Positions 41,860-50,255 of a stretch of DNA of 64,000 nt are shown piece by piece. The DNA comes from Chloroflexota bacterium (GTDB lineage Bacteria > Chloroflexota > Dehalococcoidia > DSTF01 > RBG-16-68-14): positions 120,948-184,947 of the forward strand of contig QIFC01000095.1 in assembly GCA_003228685.1 (NCBI GenBank), given 5' to 3'. Every line of letters starts with the position of its first letter. Position 1 is the first letter of the stretch. Below the pieces are notes generated by a model. It was not told the origin of the DNA. It saw only the letters and a program-made list of their open reading frames with translations, and made no database searches. A program made the position numbers and the translations under genes.

Positions 41860-42426
41860 ATGGCCCGCGTACCCTACCTCAACAAGGACGACCTCGAAGA
41901 AAGCGACCAGAAGATGCTGCAGCGGCCCGCGAACATCTTCCGGGCGCTGGTGAACAGTCCGGGCGGCGCCCGCGCTTTCATGCGCAACGGGAACTACCTG
42001 CTGAACTGGAGCAAGCTGGACGTGCGCCTGCGTGAGCTTGCCATCCTGCAGGTCGGCTACCTGCTCAACGCCCCCTACGAGTACTCGCATCACCTGCAGA
42101 TCGGCCAGCAGGCCGGCCTCACCGACGATGACCTCCGCGCCATCGCGGACGACACCGCCGGCAGAAAGACTGACCTCAGCGACCTCGACCGCGCCGTCCT
42201 CAGCGCCGCCCGCGAGATGACCCGCGACGCGCAGCTCTCCAGCGAGACGTTCTCCAAGCTGGAGGCGGCACTCAGCGCGGCGGACCTCGTCGACCTGGTC
42301 CTCGCCATCTCGTTCTACAACGGCGCCTCGCGCACGTTGAACGCGCTCCAGATCGACGTCGAGGAGCCGTACCTCCACCTGCTAGAGAAGTTCCCGCTCC
42401 GACGAAGTAAGCGCGCAAGCGGGTGA
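41860..42426 (+). CDS. Carboxymuconolactone decarboxylase (AhpD-like) family protein
   Basis: A 188-aa helical protein of the CMD/AhpD fold. The central helix RLRELAILQVGYLLNAPYEYSHHLQIGQQAGLTDDDLRAI matches the family, but the CxxC peroxidatic pair of AhpD is absent; YEYSHH keeps the His. This points to the non-peroxidase CMD branch. GAAGGAGA lies just before the ATG. The dispersed repeat upstream probably separates it from the SDR operon. Substrate unknown. Confidence 0.85.
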   Translation: MARVPYLNKDDLEESDQKMLQRPANIFRALVNSPGGARAFMRNGNYLLNWSKLDVRLRELAILQVGYLLNAPYEYSHHLQIGQQAGLTDDDLRAIADDTAGRKTDLSDLDRAVLSAAREMTRDAQLSSETFSKLEAALSAADLVDLVLAISFYNGASRTLNALQIDVEEPYLHLLEKFPLRRSKRASG

Positions 42427-42498
42427 TTGTCCCCGTCACTCTGAGCGGCGCGAAGCGCGGTCATGGACAGTACGTTTGTTCTGTAGGCCGAACTGTGA

Positions 42499-42504
42499 TA
42501 GCAT
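42499..42504 (+). promoter_or_regulatory. TAGCAT box 8 nt before the methyltransferase ATG
   Basis: TAGCAT, 8 nt, ATG at 42513 with no Shine-Dalgarno. A candidate leaderless promoter, as at 28971 and on the minus strand at 28786. Confidence 0.5.
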
Positions 42505-42512
42505 CTTGCTCA

Positions 42513-43664
42513 ATGGAGCGCGAGCAGGCGAAAATGGGCCCATCAAGTCTCCCCGCCATTAGCCTCTTCTCCGGAGTGGGCGGCCTCGACCTTGGTGTCC
42601 GCCAGGCGGGATTCGACATAAAGGCATGCGTTGAATCTGAGCCGGACGCCGCAGCAAGCCTCAGAGTAAATCACTTCGCGGACCAGCCGCAACGCGTCCT
42701 CAACAAATCGATCCTCGAGGTTTCCACCGACGAACTGCTTCAGGCATGCGAACTCCAGGTGGGAGAAGCAGCTCTCGTGATTGGCGGGCCACCATGCACC
42801 CCTTTCTCAAAGTCCGGCTACTGGCTGGAGTACAAGCGGCGCGGCCTCGATCCAGACGCTACGCTGCTGGATGAATTTACGCGGGTTGTCCGGGAGACTC
42901 AGCCTCGCGTAGCCCTCCTGGAAAACGTTCACGGCCTCCGCTACACGAACCACAATGTGCGGCCGTTTACACGCCTCGTCGATCAGCTCCAAGACGCGGG
43001 GTACAACGTTTCCTCAGAAGTTCTAAATGCGGCTGACTACGGAGTACCTCAGCTGCGCAAGCGCCTCTTTGTGTACGCTGTCCGCGACGAGATTCCTCCG
43101 CCTTTTCCCCTGCCGACTCACTCCGGATGGTCGGAAACGAGACGGAGCTTCGATGAGACACTCACCCCTTACGTGACGGCCCACGACGTGATCGGAGACC
43201 TTGCTGAAAGGGAGGATCTTGCCGAACCGGAAGAGGAGGCAGGCGGCAAGTACGGAGGCCTTCTTCCAGAAATCCCGCCTGGTGACAACTATCTATACTT
43301 CACAGCCAAGCGCGGCCATCCCAAGCCACTGTTCGGCTGGCGCACCAGATATTGGACGTTTCTATTGAAACTGGACCCTAACAGGCCATCCACGACGATT
43401 CAGGCACAACCTGGACCCTACGTAGGGCCATTCCATTGGAAGAACCGCCGTCTTCGGGCGCTCGAGGTAAAGCGACTCCAAACGTTCCCCGATGACTATG
43501 CTGTTGTTGGCTCCAGGCGGTCGGCACAGATCCAGCTTGGGAACGCAGTACCCCCGCTGCTTGCAAGATTGGTTGTTGAGCCATTGCGCAAGACTGCCTT
43601 GGGAACCGCAGATACGGCCACTTACCAGCCGCGGCTTCCGGTAACATCGGCGGCGGGCGCCTAA
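42513..43664 (+). CDS. DNA (cytosine-5) methyltransferase
   Basis: A 383-aa C5 methyltransferase. Motif I ISLFSGVGGLDLG, motif IV GGPPCTPFSKSG with the catalytic Cys (PCT instead of the usual PCQ), motif VI LLENVHGL, motif VIII QLRKRLFVYAV, and motif X QIQLGNAVPPLLA are all present. It methylates a specific site whose sequence cannot be read here. A short target-recognition region lies between VIII and IX. It is tail-to-tail with a putative restriction enzyme, the two stops sharing CTAA. Confidence 0.92.
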   Translation: MEREQAKMGPSSLPAISLFSGVGGLDLGVRQAGFDIKACVESEPDAAASLRVNHFADQPQRVLNKSILEVSTDELLQACELQVGEAALVIGGPPCTPFSKSGYWLEYKRRGLDPDATLLDEFTRVVRETQPRVALLENVHGLRYTNHNVRPFTRLVDQLQDAGYNVSSEVLNAADYGVPQLRKRLFVYAVRDEIPPPFPLPTHSGWSETRRSFDETLTPYVTAHDVIGDLAEREDLAEPEEEAGGKYGGLLPEIPPGDNYLYFTAKRGHPKPLFGWRTRYWTFLLKLDPNRPSTTIQAQPGPYVGPFHWKNRRLRALEVKRLQTFPDDYAVVGSRRSAQIQLGNAVPPLLARLVVEPLRKTALGTADTATYQPRLPVTSAAGA

Positions 43665-44560
43665 AGCGATGGATCTGCCACTTCTCGTGTCGTCCTGTGC
43701 CGTATCATGTCGAGCACTGCTTGGATGCCGCTCCGCTGGAGCGCCTCACTAACATCCTGCCAAGAAACAGTCTCGTCATTTGCGGAGACGTGAATGTTGA
43801 CTTCGGCGTTGAATCCTCCGGTACCCGCTGCCCTCACACCGAGACCGGGACATCGCCTTGGCTTATCCCTCATAATGGCTAGCACCCGCTGTGCGCTTAT
43901 CACTCGCCAGCTGCTCGTTTTTGGAGCGAGCGACATCAGCTTCTGTTCATGAAGATCAAAGAGCTTGGCTACATAACCATCCTGGGCTTTCCTCACACCT
44001 TTGCCGCCATACCAAGAAAGAACCTTCCACAGATAACCTGCGCTCCCCCTTAGACTGTCTGTGAATTCATCAACTCGCTGTCGAAACGAAAAGTCGACCA
44101 AGTCCACATAGACAAGATCAGGAACCCGCTCAGATACGGCAACCGCCTTATAGGCCGGGATTGGTATGCAATCGTTCGGTTCGAGTCCAACGATTTCCTT
44201 TGCCTTCCTGAAAATGGTGCTGGCCGTCTTCACGTTTATCGGGAGTTCGAGGCCATCCTTCCGAACCGCAAAGTCCCGATTCTCTCCTCTCTCGTGCAGG
44301 TCGTCGATAGAGAAACCAGCCACCTCAAGAGGCTGAAGGTGCTCCTCTCTATACACCACTTCAGCTATCCTCCCGACGATCAAGTTCTGGAATGCTTGGC
44401 TGGGGTTGTTGCGGGCTTCGTGTACGCCAAGGGTGCCGCCGTCCCGCACGTCCTTGGCGATCGACCAGTCGTCCGTGATGGAGAATTCGTCGAGCGCCGT
44501 TTCTAGTGTCGTGGCATTCAGTTGTCGGACATCGTTTGGTACGCTCAATCGGACCACCAC
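43661..44560 (-). CDS. Putative type II restriction endonuclease partner
   Basis: A 299-aa soluble protein without a domain I recognise by name. ENRDFAVRKDGLELPINVKTAS could be a PD-(D/E)xK-type nuclease core (Asp, then strand with NVK in place of ExK). SWYGGKGVRKAQDGYVAKLFDL and a C-terminal basic region may bind DNA. Its position convergent with, and overlapping by 4 nt, a C5 methyltransferase is the main argument. Start probably GTG 44560, with no clear Shine-Dalgarno. Alternatives: another defence or DNA-repair protein. Confidence 0.55.
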   Translation of the reverse strand: MVVRLSVPNDVRQLNATTLETALDEFSITDDWSIAKDVRDGGTLGVHEARNNPSQAFQNLIVGRIAEVVYREEHLQPLEVAGFSIDDLHERGENRDFAVRKDGLELPINVKTASTIFRKAKEIVGLEPNDCIPIPAYKAVAVSERVPDLVYVDLVDFSFRQRVDEFTDSLRGSAGYLWKVLSWYGGKGVRKAQDGYVAKLFDLHEQKLMSLAPKTSSWRVISAQRVLAIMRDKPRRCPGLGVRAAGTGGFNAEVNIHVSANDETVSWQDVSEALQRSGIQAVLDMIRHRTTREVADPSL

Positions 44561-44761
44561 TTTCGCAGCTCTCAGAGTGCGTTACATAACACGCCATCCG
44601 AAGCTTAGGTGATTCTGAACACGCAGGCAATGGCCGCTGGATTCCTGCGCTGATGGCCCCACCCGTGATCTCAGCTCCCGCCACTCCCCACCGCCGCCCG
44701 CGACCCGAGCTTCGTGCGCCACCAGCCAGCAGTCGCTCCGGGCGACTGCCAGGCTAGCCAA

Positions 44762-45529
44762 TCAACCGGGTACCGGCGCAACTTCATCGCCGAGGGAGAC
44801 CTCTCCTGGCTCGGCGACCGTGCAGTACACGCCGAAGTTCACCTGCTCGGGCTGGCCGGTGCGATACGACGGGATGATCTTGAGCGTGTCCATGTCGACC
44901 TCGCCCGTGTCCGGGCTCTGCGTCGTCACCGCGCATCGCGGGTCGCGCATCCGTACGCGCAGCAGCGCCGCCCCAACGCGCACCTCGCCCTCGAGCCACG
45001 TATCCTCTTCGTGCGCCGCCGCGCCTTCGAGGTAGATGTTCTGGCGGAATCTGCGTCCGTCGACCGAGTCGGTCTCGGCGGCCTGAGCGAGCGCCTCCAA
45101 CGAGGCCGACGAACACATCGAGATCGGGAAGGCGTCGAACGAAGTTCCGGCGGCGTCCGCCTTGACGAGCCGCAGCTCCTGCCCCGCGAACGCCGAAAGC
45201 GCCTCGTTCCAATCACCTTCCACCACGCGCCCGGCCACGTCGCGCACACCGAAGAACGATGCATCGATCGCATCGGCTGGCTCCGGCACGCCCGCGACCG
45301 TGCTGCCGTCCGGGAACGCGAGTTCCAGACGTTCGCTGGTGACGTCGTAGGCGGCCTGGATCTGCACCATGGGCCCGAAGACCCGCTGCGTGAACGGCGC
45401 CCCTTGGGCATCGATGATGAAGAAGGCGCGGTCGCCCGCGATGCCGGGCTTATCCAGAAACGCTCGGTCGACCGGCGTCAGTCTGAGCGACTTCACCGGC
45501 GAGATGTACATGCGCTGTACGCGGATCAT
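44762..45529 (-). CDS. MOSC-domain protein (molybdenum cofactor sulfurase C-terminal-like)
   Basis: A 255-aa protein. Residues about 1-100 form the MOSC N-terminal beta-barrel (VQRMYISPVKSLRLTPVDRAFLD, GIAGDRAFFII). The C-terminal MOSC half holds RMRDPRCAVTTQSPDTGEVD, where the Cys in DPRC is the conserved sulfur/cofactor-binding residue. Family members act in molybdenum-cofactor enzymes or N-hydroxylated compound reduction. AGGAGG precedes the ATG. It stands alone. Confidence 0.9.
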   Translation of the reverse strand: MIRVQRMYISPVKSLRLTPVDRAFLDKPGIAGDRAFFIIDAQGAPFTQRVFGPMVQIQAAYDVTSERLELAFPDGSTVAGVPEPADAIDASFFGVRDVAGRVVEGDWNEALSAFAGQELRLVKADAAGTSFDAFPISMCSSASLEALAQAAETDSVDGRRFRQNIYLEGAAAHEEDTWLEGEVRVGAALLRVRMRDPRCAVTTQSPDTGEVDMDTLKIIPSYRTGQPEQVNFGVYCTVAEPGEVSLGDEVAPVPG

Positions 45530-45715
45530 GACGTCCTCCTGGCCAAGACTAGCAGACGGCTTAGCCGGCTAATCGTGCAGCTCCTTGTCGCGGCGCGCGT
45601 GTGGGCTTCGTAGGCCACCCGCCGCCAGCAGTCGCGTTAGCCTGCACTAAGAGACCTTCCGGCTGGAACGTAGTACAATCGGGTCGACTACAAGGCGTGC
45701 GCGGAGGAGAATATC

Positions 45716-47008
45716 ATGAATCAACTCAACTTCTTGTTCATCAATCGAGACCGGCGGCGGACCGCCATTCTGACAGCAGCCGTCGCCCTAGCGTCGATTG
45801 TGGCGGTCACGTTGCTGCTCTTGTTCCCCGGCCGCAGCCAAGCTGCCAGCCACCTCACGCTCGGCTTCTTGCCGCCATCAGACTTCGCAGGTGAGACCGT
45901 CACGGCTACGGGAGAGGGCTTTCTGTTCAACGTCAATCCGCCCTACCAGATCTTCTGGGAGGCGAAGGGCGGCACTGAGCTGGGAACGTTTGCTCCAAAT
46001 CCAGCCGGCTCCTGGTCTGAGAGCATCACGATCCCTGGGGGCGCGTCACCAGGCGCTCACCAGATCGTCGCCTGCGAGGGCGCTGGAGGCGATTTCCAGG
46101 ACTGCGTGTCGGCACCCTTCACGGTGCTCGCCCCTCCCACCGCGACCCCGACGCCAGCGGCCAAGACACTCGGCGTCTCGCCGCCATCAGGCCCAGCAGG
46201 CGCGTCCGTCACCGCTTCGGGAGTCGGCGGCTGGCTGGTCTCCGTTAATCCGCCGTACCAGATCTTCTGGGAGTCGAAGGCCGGTCTTCTGCTGGGAACG
46301 TTCACACCAAGTGGAGGCGGATCCTGGAACGCGAAGATCACCATTCCTGAGAGCGCAGATCCAGGCGCCCACCAGATCGTAGCCTGTGAAGGCGTTGGGG
46401 GCGATTTCCAGAACTGCGAGTCGGCCTCCTTCACGGTGCTCGCCCCGCCTCCGGGCAAGTCCCTTGAAATCTCGCCGCCATCAGGCCTGCCGGGCGCGAC
46501 GGTCTCGGCTGCGGGAGACGGCTTTCTGTTCAACGTCAATCCGCCCTACCAGATCTTCTGGGACGCGAAGGGCGGCCTTGTGTTGGGAACGTTCACGCCA
46601 AACGAAAGCGGGTTCTTTCTCGAGGAGATTACGATTCCTGAGAGCGCGGATCCAGGCGCCCATCAGATCGTAGCCTGCGAAGGTGTTGGAGGCGACTTCC
46701 AAAACTGCGAGTCGGCCGGCTTGACGGTGCTCGCCGCTCCTACGTCGACCCCGACCCCCGCGGACACTCCCAGCGGGCCGACCGCGACCTCAACTCCAGG
46801 GCCGGGCGGGTTGTTGGGTGACGTCGACTGCAGTGGATCGGTCAACGCGATCGATGCGGCGCTGATCCTGCAGTTCGCGGCGGGCCTGCTCGGGTCGCTG
46901 CCTTGCCCCGAGAACGCGGACGTCAACAGCGACGGCAATATCAGCGCAATCGACGCCGCGCTAATACTACAATTCGCCGCTGGACTGCTGGGCAGCCTGC
47001 CGCCGTAG
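45716..47008 (+). CDS. Exported repeat protein with three IPT-like repeats and dockerin tail
   Basis: A 430-aa protein: signal/anchor helix at about 17-40, three beta-sandwich-like repeats of about 95 aa each containing PPYQIFW(E/D)(A/S)K and GAHQIVACEG(A/V)GGDFQ(D/N)C, a Thr/Pro linker, then two dockerin-type repeats ending DAALILQFAAGLLGSLP. The repeats resemble IPT/TIG-type domains of surface proteins. GGAGGAG lies just upstream of the ATG, with a TACAAT box about 40 nt upstream. Probably secreted and structural or adhesive. Confidence 0.8.
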   Translation: MNQLNFLFINRDRRRTAILTAAVALASIVAVTLLLLFPGRSQAASHLTLGFLPPSDFAGETVTATGEGFLFNVNPPYQIFWEAKGGTELGTFAPNPAGSWSESITIPGGASPGAHQIVACEGAGGDFQDCVSAPFTVLAPPTATPTPAAKTLGVSPPSGPAGASVTASGVGGWLVSVNPPYQIFWESKAGLLLGTFTPSGGGSWNAKITIPESADPGAHQIVACEGVGGDFQNCESASFTVLAPPPGKSLEISPPSGLPGATVSAAGDGFLFNVNPPYQIFWDAKGGLVLGTFTPNESGFFLEEITIPESADPGAHQIVACEGVGGDFQNCESAGLTVLAAPTSTPTPADTPSGPTATSTPGPGGLLGDVDCSGSVNAIDAALILQFAAGLLGSLPCPENADVNSDGNISAIDAALILQFAAGLLGSLPP

Positions 47009-47017
47009 ACATCGCGG

Positions 47018-47623
47018 CTAGCCATGTAACTCTTGGTCGCGGCGCGCGAGGTGGGATTCATACGCCGTTGCGTGTTCGTCGGTCATCCAGCCGGCGCGGA
47101 TGCGATGGCCGGCCGTCGAGATGTGGTTCTCTTCGACCTCCTCAGTGTACGTCCACGCCTCGCCGCGCACGATCGCCAGGATTTCGTTCAGTTCACCCGT
47201 GTGGTATGTCCAGTGCGCCGCGTTGAACACGACGATGTCGAAGAGCGGCATCTGCTCGCCCCAGTGCAGTGAACGCAGCTCGTCGAACTCCTCGTCGCTC
47301 GCGCCCCCAACCGACGCCTCCCAGAGCGCGAACGACTCCTCCAGCCAGGCCACGGTGTCATCCAGGTACGCTTGCGTCGGCTCGATCGTGTCGCGCAGGC
47401 CGCGCGGCCAGTCGAGCGTGTTCAGGTGCGTAGGCTCGGCATCGAACGCGTAGGAGCGATAGACGTGGCTCCAGCTCGCCGTGTGCTTGAGAATTCCCAG
47501 CACGGAGCGATACCCGCCCGCGGCCTCCAGCGCCTCCTCCAGCGTGAGCGCCTTCAGGTTCTCCCGCAGCATCTGCCGCGCTGTTGCCAGTACGCCTAAC
47601 GCGAGTTCCGATCTCGTCCTCAT
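47018..47623 (-). CDS. DinB-like family protein
   Basis: A 201-aa protein of the DinB/YfiT four-helix-bundle fold: LEAAGGYRSVLGILKHTASWSHVYRSYAFDA, with a conserved His in the ILKHTASWSHV region, and FNAAHWTYHTGELNEILAIVRG with a second His pair. A three-His metal site is plausible. It is tail-to-tail with the dockerin protein, 10 nt apart. A GTGAAG stretch precedes the ATG, so the start is moderately supported. The truncated glyoxalase gene lies immediately upstream. Confidence 0.8.
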   Translation of the reverse strand: MRTRSELALGVLATARQMLRENLKALTLEEALEAAGGYRSVLGILKHTASWSHVYRSYAFDAEPTHLNTLDWPRGLRDTIEPTQAYLDDTVAWLEESFALWEASVGGASDEEFDELRSLHWGEQMPLFDIVVFNAAHWTYHTGELNEILAIVRGEAWTYTEEVEENHISTAGHRIRAGWMTDEHATAYESHLARRDQELHG

Positions 47624-47665
47624 ACTTCACCGTCCTCACGCGCGGGCAGCCAGCAGGTTGGCCGC

Positions 47666-47800
47666 TCACTCCATCCTGAGTCTGTCGAAGGATGGGCCCA
47701 TCTCCGCATTTGGCCTCAGGCCGACGGTATCGCGATAGAACGCGATCAGCGCCTCCGGCTGCTCGCTGTTGAGGTTGACGACGAACTGTTCGACGTTCAT
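47666..47800 (-). pseudogene. Truncated glyoxalase/VOC gene ending in a dispersed repeat
   Basis: GAGGAGG precedes an ATG at 47800 that encodes NVEQFVVNLNSEQPEALIAFYRDTVGL, a typical VOC/glyoxalase N-terminus. After about 35 residues the frame runs into the dispersed repeat (SFDRLRM) and stops at 47666. The expected C-terminal 90 or so residues are absent downstream. Too short for the ORF track. Confidence 0.65.
47671..47695 (-). repeat. Dispersed TCGAAGGAT repeat inside the VOC gene remnant
   Basis: CCATCCTGAGTCTGTCGAAG on the plus strand, a copy of the family at 1.87 and 41.8 kb in inverted orientation. It supplies the last codons and the stop of the truncated VOC frame. Confidence 0.75.
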
Positions 47801-48110
47801 GCGCCCTCCTCTTGCTCAGCACTGATGCGCCCTCGCCGATATCGAGGATTGTACACGTCCCGCCACGGATCTGCAGGGCAAGCTTCACCCGCTGGCTGGG
47901 AGAAGTCCCTATTTCTCCCCCGAACAGCACCTAACCAATCCACACCACGGGAATCCTGCCGCCGACTGTCCGCCGCACGGTCGACAATTAGATGCGGATA
48001 CTAGCATTGCTTCATGAAGAATCGGAGCACACGTTGTCGAACGCAGGAGCCAAACAGGGTTGCATCTTGACCGCGAATCCGCCGCCCAGCGCGAACCGAG
48101 AGGCGGCGTG
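47801..48110. other. Intergenic region with one hairpin
   Basis: No convincing gene. A 7-bp stem GGGAGAA/TTCTCCC with an 8-nt loop lies at 47898-47919, and a TAGCAT box lies near 48000. The hairpin could be a terminator or attenuator, but it has no T-run. Confidence 0.4.
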
Positions 48111-48560
48111 ATGATGGGTCAGGCTGCGTTCTCATCGGGCGAGGGCAAGCTGGAGGCGGCCCGCCAGGAGATCGCGTGGATATCGGAATCCTTTTCGGCG
48201 ACCACCCCGACTGAGGCCGTACCGGACGTCCTGGCCGACGATTCGATCATCCGTCGTCCGGTACCGAAAGCCCCGCTCCAGGACCTGATCGATGCGGTCG
48301 GCCATTACCTTAGCGCTTCGTTCGCAAGCTTCCCGAGGCCTGCCGCGTCCGCGGAGCAGGCGCTCGCGAGGATGATCCTCGAACGTGGCCTCAACTCGGG
48401 CGACGTGCTCGGCTTGTTCGCGGCCTCGCTGCGCAGCCTCGATACCGATCACCAGGAGCCGCCGTTCAGTCCGACGCTCTGCGTCACGCGGCTGCTGGCG
48501 GTGCTCGTGGAGCAACAACAGGAATCGGCGACGTTCAGCGCACTGCGCAAAGCGGCGTAA
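48111..48560 (+). CDS. Hypothetical protein, 149 aa
   Basis: I do not recognise this protein. It is soluble and helical, with no signal or Cys motif. ARMILERGLNSGDVLGLFAASLRSLDTDHQEPPFSPTLCVTRLLAVLVEQQQ forms the longest helical stretch. GAGAGGCGG precedes the ATG at 48111; the GTG at 48108 and ATG at 48114 are alternatives. It precedes the GNAT gene by 43 nt on the same strand, so the two may share a transcript. No function is offered. Confidence 0.5.
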   Translation: MMGQAAFSSGEGKLEAARQEIAWISESFSATTPTEAVPDVLADDSIIRRPVPKAPLQDLIDAVGHYLSASFASFPRPAASAEQALARMILERGLNSGDVLGLFAASLRSLDTDHQEPPFSPTLCVTRLLAVLVEQQQESATFSALRKAA

Positions 48561-48603
48561 CTCTCTCCTCGCCTCCTACGCCCTAATCTGCTATCCCGAC
48601 CCT

Positions 48604-49533
48604 GTGGACGAAGCGGACGTACGCGCGATGCAGGCGCTGGCTCAGGAGGTCTGGCGCCTGCGTCCCGAGCTGACCGCCAGCGAGGGCACATTAGGCGAAC
48701 TCGCCTGGAGTTGGGGCGCTGGGCGTCGCGAGGACGCCGGCAACTGGAACGGGCGCGTCTGGTACGACGGCGGCGCCACCCGCGAGGCGCTCGCCTGGGG
48801 CTGGATCTACGCCCCCATGTCGACCATCCTCTCCGAAACGGAACGCCGCGCCCAGCCCGCCTCGCTTGCGTGGCAGGTGCACCCGAACCGCCCGGAGCTG
48901 CTCGACGACGTGCTCGACTGGTTCGACGCGGAGGCGCCGGACAACGAGCGTGAGACCTCAGCGCGACAGATCGACGCCGGCGCGCTCGACCGGCTCCGGC
49001 GCCACGGCTACGAGCGCGACCCTGAGTCGCCCTGGGGCATGCTCAACATCAGGGACCTCGATGAGATTGAGACGCCCCGGCTCCCCGCCGGCTATCGCTT
49101 CCTCACCATGCGCGAGATCGGAAGCGACGCTAACGGCATCGCCCGGCGCGTCGAAGCCCACCGCGGCGCTTGGGCGCCGAGCAGCCTCACCGCGGAGGCC
49201 TACGAGGACGTCATGCGCACGCCGCCCTATCGCGACGACCTCGACTTCGCGATCGAGTCAGCCGATGCCACGTTGGTGGCATCAGCCATCGGCTGGTTCG
49301 ACGAAGCAAACGCTGTCGCTGAGTTCGAGCCGGTCGGGACGCATCCCGGCTACCGCCGGCGCGGCCTCGGCCGCGCGCTCCTGCTCCACGGCATGCAGCG
49401 TTTTCGTCATGCCGGCGCCACCCACGCGATCGTGGGCTGCAGAGGAGATGCGCACTACCCGATCCCGAAGAAGCTCTATCGCTCAGTCGGGTTCCGCGAA
49501 CTGACGCGGGAGTTACGATACGCTAAGGACTAG
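48604..49533 (+). CDS. GNAT family N-acetyltransferase
   Basis: A 309-aa protein. The C-terminal GNAT domain (about residues 160-309) has AVAEFEPVGTHPGYRRRGLGRALLLHGMQRF, the acetyl-CoA-binding R/Q-x-x-G-x-G/A loop (RRRGLGRA), and ends PKKLYRSVGFRELTRELRY. The N-terminal half (LRPELTASEGTLGELAWSWGAG) looks like a degenerate second GNAT fold, as in two-domain members. A GTG start at 48604 is set because translation from it gives a plausible N-terminus; no clear Shine-Dalgarno. Substrate unknown. Confidence 0.85.
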   Translation: MDEADVRAMQALAQEVWRLRPELTASEGTLGELAWSWGAGRREDAGNWNGRVWYDGGATREALAWGWIYAPMSTILSETERRAQPASLAWQVHPNRPELLDDVLDWFDAEAPDNERETSARQIDAGALDRLRRHGYERDPESPWGMLNIRDLDEIETPRLPAGYRFLTMREIGSDANGIARRVEAHRGAWAPSSLTAEAYEDVMRTPPYRDDLDFAIESADATLVASAIGWFDEANAVAEFEPVGTHPGYRRRGLGRALLLHGMQRFRHAGATHAIVGCRGDAHYPIPKKLYRSVGFRELTRELRYAKD

Positions 49534-49559
49534 GCATATCACAGCAGGAGGGCCAACGC

Positions 49560-50078
49560 ATGACACTACGCATAGCAGCAGCACTGGTGGCGTTCGCAAT
49601 CGCGATCATGTTCGCTGCGTGCGGCGGCGACGGCGGCATCGACGTGGTGCCGGACGACGAACGCCAGGAGCGTCAGGACATCCTCGACCGCGAGAGCGAT
49701 GGCAACGCCGGCTTGGGTGACGAGAACTCGAGCGACGCGCGAGACGACACGCTCGATCAGGAACTCGACGGCGACGCTCGCCGGGCCGGCGAAGACTCAG
49801 GCGATGCGCCGGAGGCCGTCGCCATCGAGAGCTTGGGCGCGTCGATAGCGGTACATGAGCTTCCGTGCTTCGCGGACGAAGGCTTCGTAAGAACGTCGGA
49901 CGGCGCCGTCGGTTGCGCGTCAGTCGCGGAGATCGTGAACATCGTCTCCTGCGGCGACGCCTCAAGACCTGTCGTGGACTTCACGGACCTGCCAGATGAC
50001 GCCGTCCCGCTCACAGCGTGCGTGCCGTTCGCAGAAACGCCCGAAGATGTCTTCGAGGAAAGAGAGATGGACGACTGA
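49560..50078 (+). CDS. Small lipoprotein, acidic
   Basis: A 172-aa protein with a signal helix TLRIAAALVAFAIAIMFAAC whose Cys is a lipobox (FAAC), then a long Asp/Glu-rich, probably disordered stretch (DILDRESDGNAGLGDENSSDARDD) and a C-terminal half with four Cys. CAGGAGG precedes the ATG. It starts 26 nt after the GNAT stop on the same strand. A membrane-anchored extracellular protein of unknown function. Confidence 0.75.
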   Translation: MTLRIAAALVAFAIAIMFAACGGDGGIDVVPDDERQERQDILDRESDGNAGLGDENSSDARDDTLDQELDGDARRAGEDSGDAPEAVAIESLGASIAVHELPCFADEGFVRTSDGAVGCASVAEIVNIVSCGDASRPVVDFTDLPDDAVPLTACVPFAETPEDVFEEREMDD

Positions 50079-50255
50079 TACCTAGGCCGCCTTCAGCCCT
50101 GACGAAGTAAGCGAGTAGCCAGCGCAGCCAACTGCCAAGCAAACCGACAAGTTGGGCTGCAGCCTCTCCATTCGCCTATCACGTCGCACCCCCTCGCGCG
50201 CCTCTATTAGTTTCTGCTACACTCGCGCCATCCGGTCCCGTAGGAGGCGGCGATC

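Noticed and set aside
40681-42378. 565-aa minus-strand ORF spanning the methyltransferase, SDR and CMD genes
   Set aside because: It runs antisense to three well-supported genes, has low-complexity Arg/Ala/Val-rich composition and no family features; a GC-driven shadow.
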